Positions 62,032-64,000 of a stretch of DNA of 64,000 nucleotides are shown here, piece by piece. The notes beneath the pieces were generated by a model. It did not search any database. It was not told the origin of the DNA and saw nothing but the letters and a program-made list of their open reading frames with translations. A program made the translations under genes and the position numbers. Where the stretch lies: NCBI RefSeq assembly GCF_014529535.1, contig NW_023503555.1, positions 7,502,001 through 7,566,000 of the forward strand. Direction: 5' to 3'. Each line of letters begins with the position of its first letter. Position 1 is the stretch's first letter. Source of the DNA: Bradysia coprophila. Taxonomy: Eukaryota; Arthropoda; Insecta; Diptera; Sciaridae.

Positions 62032-63062
62032 AAGTATTGTTGAAGTTCCTTAGTATAGATGAAAATCGTAACTCAAAAAATTTCCTGTCATTTGCGATGC
62101 TTAATTAAAAATAAAGAGTAAATGGTTTTTTCTTAGCTCAGTGACGAAATGTAAAACTTTCGTTGCTCTAATTGAGAAAAACGTTGTATGCAACTCGGTG
62201 ATAAATGGTTTTTTAGGTTCGCTGTGTGTATTGTCACTTTCGGCCTATACGACCTTGATTGACAATCGACGCATCCAGTGCCTCAAAAAAGCATTTATCA
62301 CTCGATGGCATAAATAACTATTCCTAATGTTGTCAATGAGAAAAAATTGGTAAACAGAAAACAAAAGGCAACGTTTAGCACCTTAAGTCTTACCCTTTTA
62401 GAAACGGCTAGCGTGCCGCAACAAAATCATAAAATCTGTTATTTCGTTTTTTCAATGTATATAAATTGATATTTTACAAAAAATCACACAAAATTTTAAA
62501 AGAAAAAAAAGATTTCGGACATAGCTCAGGGAAAATTTGTTGAGTGGAATATAAAAATGTAGAACTAACGAAAAATTTATTGAAAAAATTTCACTCACTT
62601 CGCTCGCCAGTGAAAGTATAAGTTTTGATGAAAAGATGGAGGAATTCTTTTGGTATTTTCGGTAATTTGTACAATAAATCAGCCAATAATGGCATGAAGC
62701 CGGCAAGTATGAAGCAAATGCACGTCCATCTCCATAAAAAAAATTTCATTCAATAGAAGAACTGTTGTTATAAGTTATACCGCTGTTAAAGCGTCTCCAA
62801 AGAGTCGTATCACATTGTAGACTTAATATAATTTTTTATAAAGATTTTGCAAGGAATCTGTTCCAGTTTTTATGAAGAACAGAAAAATTAAAAGTTATCT
62901 ACCCTATCGTATCGACACAACAAAATTAAGTCTGTCAATTCTTGTAAAATTTTGTATCACAGGATTGAAACCACTCAATCACAGAATATGTGTGAATTCG
63001 TATACCACGAGAATAATTTTTGCATATTCATCATACATACTTATGCAAAAATTATTAGTCAA
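62032..63062. other. Intergenic, no gene seen
   Basis: AT-rich. AATAAA at 62110-62115 may end the preceding tentative gene. Open frames here have no domains. Confidence 0.45.
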
Positions 63063-63697
63063 GTGCGAGTTGTCCAAAAAAGCCGTTTCGCTCATATTGA
63101 ATGTAAAAAGCGATTTTATGGTTGATTATCGTAGATGGATCGACCAGTAACTCAAATCGCGATGTTGCCAAGCTGGGATCTTCGTGGTTTGGTCTAGGGG
63201 GCCGACGTTGCCTAACACTTCTTTTCGCTCAATGAAATTTTGATCTTTGAAAAAAAATTTAAAAATATAAAATGAAATATTTTTGACATGGTTCCATGGG
63301 CGAAATTATTCCAAATGATGTCTATTTTATGTTAAAAATAAAAAAAACATTAATTACTTTAAAAAAAGCATTTACCAGATTTTCCAGATTTGCACATTTT
63401 TTTGTATTGATGGGCGCCATCTTGAATTACAGCGCTACCTGCATACTTTTTCAAGCACATATATTTTTCTCGTATGCAGAAAGGTTCAAGGAACACAAGA
63501 TTTTTTTTCCCACTCAATTCGGATCAAAATTCAATTTTATAGAGCCGAAAGAAGTTTTAGCTGGCGGCGGCTTCCTGGCCCAAACCAGGTCGATTCCAGC
63601 TTGGCAGCATTGCGATTCGAGTTCGTGGCCGACCCACATACGATAATCAACCATAAAATCGCTTTTTACATTCAATATGAGCGAAAGGACAACTCGC
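63063..63697. repeat. Fold-back element with arms of about 110 bases
   Basis: The left arm GTGCGAGTTGTCC, TTTCGCTCATATTGAATGTA, AAAGCGATTTTATGGTTGAT is repeated in reverse complement from 63697 inward. Both arms continue to a CCAAGCTGG motif and TGGTTTGG. Peptides from the two arms share SLILNVKSDFMVDYR only because the DNA is inverted. The spacer of about 370 bases has no gene. Confidence 0.82.
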
Positions 63698-64000
63698 ACC
63701 AGACTATACTGCAATTTCGTGGTTACAATCGGGATATTATATTCGACCGATGAAAAAATTCAACTTTACCGATAAAAAATAATAAATGACCGATAAAAGC
63801 GGTACCGATAGAAAAATTATAAACTACCGATAGCGAGTTCCTGAGTACCGATAAAAGTATAGGTTTGTTCCAAGGTCATTTCGAAATGTCAAATTTCATC
63901 CACAGAAGGCAACGTAACCTCAACTTTCAGGTTGACGAAAATTTTAACGAAAAATTTACAAAGAAATTTGTTGACGTTTAGGTTATGTTCATCTCTGTGG
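63698..64000. other. Nothing recognised
   Basis: Contains several ACCGATAAAAG/ACCGATAG motifs (63745-63860) in a loose array, otherwise nothing. Confidence 0.4.

Noticed and set aside
62872-63714. Two frames on opposite strands sharing SLILNVKSDFMVDYR, resembling a gene family
   Set aside because: The similarity is explained by inverted repeat arms in the DNA; no domain or gene structure is present.

Overview
The window is animal nuclear DNA, AT-rich and full of transposon debris, with intron-containing genes. The protein set points to an insect. The Gs-alpha protein closely follows the dipteran form, and a separate ATRX-type ADD-domain gene without a helicase resembles Drosophila ADD1. A fly or gnat is my inference; I cannot name the species. 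All exon models were built by eye from GT/AG sites, reading phase and family resemblance.

Layout, left to right. (1) 1253-4766 (+): secreted spondin/TSP1 protein of the mindin (spondin-2) type, 5 exons. (2) 7567-9410 (+): small secreted cysteine-rich protein, 2 exons, whose intron holds a SINE split by a fold-back element. (3) 9624-10302 (-): tentative two-exon membrane protein. (4) 12030-18679 (+): choline-transporter-like (SLC44) protein, 14 exons, with an apparent one-base frameshift in exon 11. Its 3.75 kb first intron carries an antisense single-exon gene (12903-13331) for a C-terminally anchored protein with PPxY and LPSY motifs. (5) 28686-32155 (-): G protein alpha-s, 8 coding exons, intact. 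(6) 47711-55454 (+): ADD-domain chromatin protein of about 1030 residues, 5 coding exons, with an expanded acidic tandem repeat. (7) 58766-62031 (+): tentative small secreted-protein gene. Its long intron contains an apparently intact DD34E Tc1/mariner-superfamily transposase (60564-61571, -) and a convergent 314-codon ORF of unknown function (59447-60391, +), with related inverted repeats outside both.

The rest is mostly repeats. These include a MITE family with TACAGACGG ends (about ten copies or fragments), three copies of a tRNA-derived SINE, and a second inverted-repeat family (best copy 21150-21725). There are also many unrelated fold-back elements, two large fold-backs built from degenerate short motifs, two minisatellites, and four 5'-truncated LINE remnants. 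Three of those remnants end in the same conserved C-terminal block. I saw no CRISPR array, rRNA or functional tRNA gene.

The host genes do not form a pathway. They are ordinary, independently transcribed loci in a repeat-rich region. The observations most worth following are the transposon with its accessory ORF, the PY-motif gene nested in the transporter intron, and the frameshift in the transporter.
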